From: an uncultured Granulosicoccus sp. | GTDB lineage: Bacteria; Pseudomonadota; Gammaproteobacteria; Granulosicoccales; Granulosicoccaceae | DNA length: 64,000 nucleotides | Assembly (NCBI GenBank): GCA_947499955.1 | Contig: CANMQI010000004.1 | Span: forward strand, 343,318 to 407,317 | Reading direction: 5' to 3' | Part shown: one piece after another, positions 61,444 through 64,000 of the stretch | Position numbering within the stretch: the stretch's first letter is position 1 | Layout: each line of letters opens with the position of its first letter | Position numbers and translations under genes: made by a program | The notes under the pieces: model-generated | The model's database searches: none | What the model was told of the DNA's origin: nothing | The model's input: the letters and a program-made list of their open reading frames with translations, nothing else

Positions 61444-61865
61444 TCTCCTCCGATCGTTTGCTGGGACTGGTAGTCGCCGGATTCGGTTGTGTTCTGCTTG
61501 TCTGGCTCGTCCCGAACTTTGTCAGCTCGCATCCCGGCGATCCGCTTGATCCATCGCTCTTTCCCAGAGCGGCGGGCTGGTTGATCACCTTGCTGGGTAT
61601 CCTGCTGTTTCTCTTCGCCGGCTCCGGTGGCTCTGTGCCGCCTCGCCGCGAAGTCCTGGTGTTCGGATCGTTTGTCGTCGCCCTGCTGTTGGCTGCGTTC
61701 TGGTTGCCGAAGGTCGGCTTTCTGCCCGTGGCCTGTAGCTTGATGGTTGCAAGCCTACTGTTGCTGCGTGAGCGTCGCCCGCTCTGGGCGCTACTGACGC
61801 TGTTTGCAGTGCCGGCTTTTGTCTGGTTTCTGTTCGAAGTGCTCCTGCAACGCTCCCTGTCCTGA
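61440..61865 (+). CDS. tctB: Tripartite tricarboxylate transporter small membrane subunit TctB
   Basis: The 141-residue protein has four hydrophobic helices and the weakly conserved TctB pattern (SHPGDPLDPSLFPRAAGWLITLLG, the D..FPR motif after the first helix). ATG 61440 overlaps the tctC stop. Position between tctC and tctA supports the call. Confidence 0.88.
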   Translation: MISSDRLLGLVVAGFGCVLLVWLVPNFVSSHPGDPLDPSLFPRAAGWLITLLGILLFLFAGSGGSVPPRREVLVFGSFVVALLLAAFWLPKVGFLPVACSLMVASLLLLRERRPLWALLTLFAVPAFVWFLFEVLLQRSLS

Positions 61866-61886
61866 ATATCAACTTGAACAGATACC

Positions 61887-63413
61887 ATGGCTGATTATTC
61901 GCTCTTGATTTCCGGGTTGGCAGATGTATTCACACTGACCAATCTTCTTTTCATCGTGATAGGGGTGACTCTTGGCCAGCTGGTCGGGGCGACTCCCGGT
62001 TTGAGCATCATCATGGCACTGGCGATTGCCGTGCCATTGACTTATGGGCTGGATACGCTGACTGCCATCGCCTTTCTGATCTCTGTCAACAAGGGGGGCA
62101 CGGTTGGCGGTGCCGTACCATCCATTTTATTGAACGTACCCGGGACACCGGAATCCGCAGCTACGGCTCTGGATGGATATCCCATGGCGCAGAAAGGCAA
62201 GCCCATGAAGGCCATGAAATATGCCTTGTATCATTCGGTACTGGGTGATTTGTCCAGCGATGTCGTACTGATTCTGCTGGCGGCTCCGTTGGCGGTTGTG
62301 GCCTTGAAGATGGGCCCGGTGGAAATCTCGGCACTGATGATTCTTGCCTTCACGATCATCAGTGGCCTGGTGGGTGATTCCATGATCAAGGGCCTTATCG
62401 CGGCATCGTTCGGCATCTTGCTGGCCACCGTCGGACTGGATCCTGGTATGGCCAGTCCGAGATTCACCTTTGGCATGCTTGAGCTCTATGACGGTGTCCC
62501 GTTGACGGCCGTCAGTATCGGTGCGCTGGCGATGAGCGGAGTCCTGGTTGGATTGATTTCCCTGCAGGGAAAACCAGGCTCGCAATCCGCCATACAGATC
62601 ACGGGGAGGCCGCGAGAGGACAGCGTTGTCACGTTTGCCGAATTTTTCGCCAATCGCTATGTGGCCTTGAGGGCTTTCATCATCGGTACCATAATCGGCG
62701 CGATTCCTGGACTCGGTTCGACCACCGCCGGTTTTCTCAGCTACTCGGTCAACAAGCAGGCAGCGAAAGACCCGGAAGCATTCGGTACCGGAGATGCACG
62801 TGGCATAGCGGCCTCGGAAACGGCCAACAGTGCGGTTGTAGGTGCCAATCTGATTCCTTTGTTGACGCTCGGTATACCCGGCAACATCGCAGCCGCCCTG
62901 CTCGTCTCGGCATTCATGATTCATGGTATGCAGCCCGGACCACTTCTCTTTGAGGAGCAAGGACGTCTCATCTACGGCATGTTCGGCGCAATGCTCATTG
63001 CCAATTTCTGCAACCTGGGTGTCGGTCAATTCGGCATGCGGTTCTGGGCGTTGATCGTATCGGCTCCAGGTACCGTCATCTACCCGGCTGCCATGCTGCT
63101 GTGTTTCGCTGGCTCCTACGTCATTACCGGGGCGACGTTCGGCGTTTACGTGATGATCTGCGCTGCCATTTTCGGTTACTTGATGCGCAGCTTCGGCTTT
63201 TCCATTGTTGCCTTCATCGTGGCTTTCCTGTTGACACCACAACTGGAGAATTCGGTGTTGAAGGCGCGTCTCATCATGGATGACGACTTGTCCCTGTTGC
63301 TGGATCACCCGGTTGCACTGGCATTGCTGGCGATGGCTGTTGCCTCAGTCGTCTTTCTTGGACCGAAGAAGAAGTCACGTCGATCCGACATACCTGCTGC
63401 TACAGGGCAGTAG
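61887..63413 (+). CDS. tctA: Tripartite tricarboxylate transporter large membrane subunit TctA
   Basis: The 508-residue protein has about twelve membrane helices. Family blocks are GQLVGATPGLSIIMALAIAVPLTYG and NKGGTVGGAVPSILLNVPGTPESAATALDGYPMAQKG, repeated in the second half as GAIPGLGSTTAGFLSYSV and ETANSAVVGANLIPLLTLGIPGN. It forms the transport channel with TctB, driven by ion gradients. It ends the operon. Confidence 0.95.
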   Translation: MADYSLLISGLADVFTLTNLLFIVIGVTLGQLVGATPGLSIIMALAIAVPLTYGLDTLTAIAFLISVNKGGTVGGAVPSILLNVPGTPESAATALDGYPMAQKGKPMKAMKYALYHSVLGDLSSDVVLILLAAPLAVVALKMGPVEISALMILAFTIISGLVGDSMIKGLIAASFGILLATVGLDPGMASPRFTFGMLELYDGVPLTAVSIGALAMSGVLVGLISLQGKPGSQSAIQITGRPREDSVVTFAEFFANRYVALRAFIIGTIIGAIPGLGSTTAGFLSYSVNKQAAKDPEAFGTGDARGIAASETANSAVVGANLIPLLTLGIPGNIAAALLVSAFMIHGMQPGPLLFEEQGRLIYGMFGAMLIANFCNLGVGQFGMRFWALIVSAPGTVIYPAAMLLCFAGSYVITGATFGVYVMICAAIFGYLMRSFGFSIVAFIVAFLLTPQLENSVLKARLIMDDDLSLLLDHPVALALLAMAVASVVFLGPKKKSRRSDIPAATGQ

Positions 63414-63464
63414 ACTCGAAAGGCATGGTCGGTCCTTATGTGTATCGGGTAGACACACAAGAAA

Positions 63465-63485
63465 GGGGCCGGCAGTGCCGGCCCC
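63465..63485. terminator. Hairpin terminator between tctA and the tannase gene
   Basis: GGGGCCGGC and GCCGGCCCC form a 9-base-pair stem around AGT. Read on the minus strand, TTTCTTG follows, making it a fair terminator for the leftward tannase gene 45 bases away; it may also block read-through from tctA. Confidence 0.75.
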
Positions 63486-63529
63486 GGATACCACTCTTCC
63501 TCGATACTAGCGGTTTCCCGGCAAACGGA

Positions 63530-64000
63530 CTATTCGCACCGGAAGCTCGCTGCCTGTTCGATGTCTCCCGAACCGTCGTAACGGGCTACCTGTGGGTAAG
63601 GGCATAGTGGACGTGTACGGTTGCCAGCCCAATCTGCAGGCAGTTCCTCATTCTCGCCGTCGGCGTTGCTGCTGCCGCGGGCACTGGCAATCAGTTGCTC
63701 GGGCGCTTCACCCTGCTCTACCCAGTTGACCAGTGCCGTCAGTGCATCGAATTGATCGGTGGCTGGCCCGCCTCCGCAATGTCCCATGCCCGGCACCAGG
63801 AACAAGCGAGCGAAGTCTGCTGCGTCTTCATGGTTGGCTTGTACTCCATCCATCCACGATACCGAATCGAGCGCCGAGAAAATGGGATCGCTGACGCCGT
63901 GATACACCATGATCTTCGCACCACGATCACGAACAGCTACCAACGATGTCGGGTTGGGTGGCGTGGCAAACTCCATACCCGATTCTGTATAGAGCTCGGT
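63530..64000 (-). CDS. Tannase/feruloyl esterase family, C-terminal part
   Basis: This is the last 156 codons of a gene that runs off the right edge; the frame stays open to the window end. The segment KIMVYHGVSDPIFSALDSVSW carries the family Asp, and LFLVPGMGHCGGGPATDQFDAL the catalytic His with the neighbouring Cys. PLCPYPQVARYDGSGDI near the end is the usual tannase C-terminus, with Cys residues for a disulfide. Enzymes of this family cleave esters of gallic or ferulic acid outside the cell or in the periplasm. Confidence 0.82.
   Translation of the reverse strand, partial: TELYTESGMEFATPPNPTSLVAVRDRGAKIMVYHGVSDPIFSALDSVSWMDGVQANHEDAADFARLFLVPGMGHCGGGPATDQFDALTALVNWVEQGEAPEQLIASARGSSNADGENEELPADWAGNRTRPLCPYPQVARYDGSGDIEQAASFRCE

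Overview
The window looks like chromosome of a heterotrophic, probably marine gammaproteobacterium with a GC content somewhat above one half. Supporting signs are a SUF-type iron-sulfur operon with a canonical IscR, many periplasmic-binding-protein transporters, a sulfatase beside a beta-mannosidase, an extracellular PHB depolymerase and a tripartite tricarboxylate transporter. A Granulosicoccus-like organism would fit, but that is inference from gene content only. I saw no rRNA, tRNA, CRISPR array, prophage or complete insertion sequence.

Layout. 1-1,250: start of a leftward sugar-binding protein gene and a broken photolyase. 1,234-11,013: a LacI-controlled locus (binding protein, two permeases, DUF624 membrane protein, ATPase, sulfatase, GH2 beta-mannosidase, LacI regulator) that should import and cut a sulfated mannoside. 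11,114-12,421: thioredoxin-like protein plus PF03773 permease. 12,422-13,315: decayed DNA with a sugar-permease scrap. 13,316-19,817: sufBCDS-sufA-sufT-sufE, convergent with iscR. 19,943-24,528: a leftward cluster of DUF4178, DUF350 and membrane spermidine synthase genes with what looks like the tail of a lost speD. 24,567-35,411: a second LacI-regulated sugar locus (RbsABC-type importer with two permeases, 3-epimerase-like enzyme, FGGY kinase, class II aldolase, AraC regulator) plus a divergent NmrA-type reductase.

35,411-46,361: an IS200/IS605-like hairpin scar, small uncharacterised genes, an adenylyl cyclase, an FKBP isomerase, and a compact leftward operon joining the two glutamate mutase subunits, the GlmL/MutL-type chaperone and an AMP-forming adenylating enzyme, then a LysR/flavoprotein pair. 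46,719-49,029: PHB depolymerase with a (Asp-Pro)16 linker, rraA, and a PLDc_N peptide. 49,360-55,417: an acetoin-dehydrogenase-like complex (E1 alpha, E1 beta, free lipoyl domain, free E2 catalytic domain, lipoate ligase) next to an AcoR-like regulator whose ATPase domain has lost the sigma-54 contact motif. 55,568-64,000: enoyl-CoA hydratase-like gene, LysR, quinone oxidoreductase, an unrecognised 331-residue protein, tctCBA and the 3' end of a tannase/feruloyl esterase gene.

The most unusual units are the glutamate-mutase/adenylation operon (possibly a 3-methylaspartate-activating pathway), the spermidine synthase/DUF4178 cluster with its speD remnant, the split E2 with a GAFTGA-less regulator, and the kinase-aldolase-epimerase locus whose sugar I cannot name. 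All function calls come from reading the translated sequence; no database search was possible.
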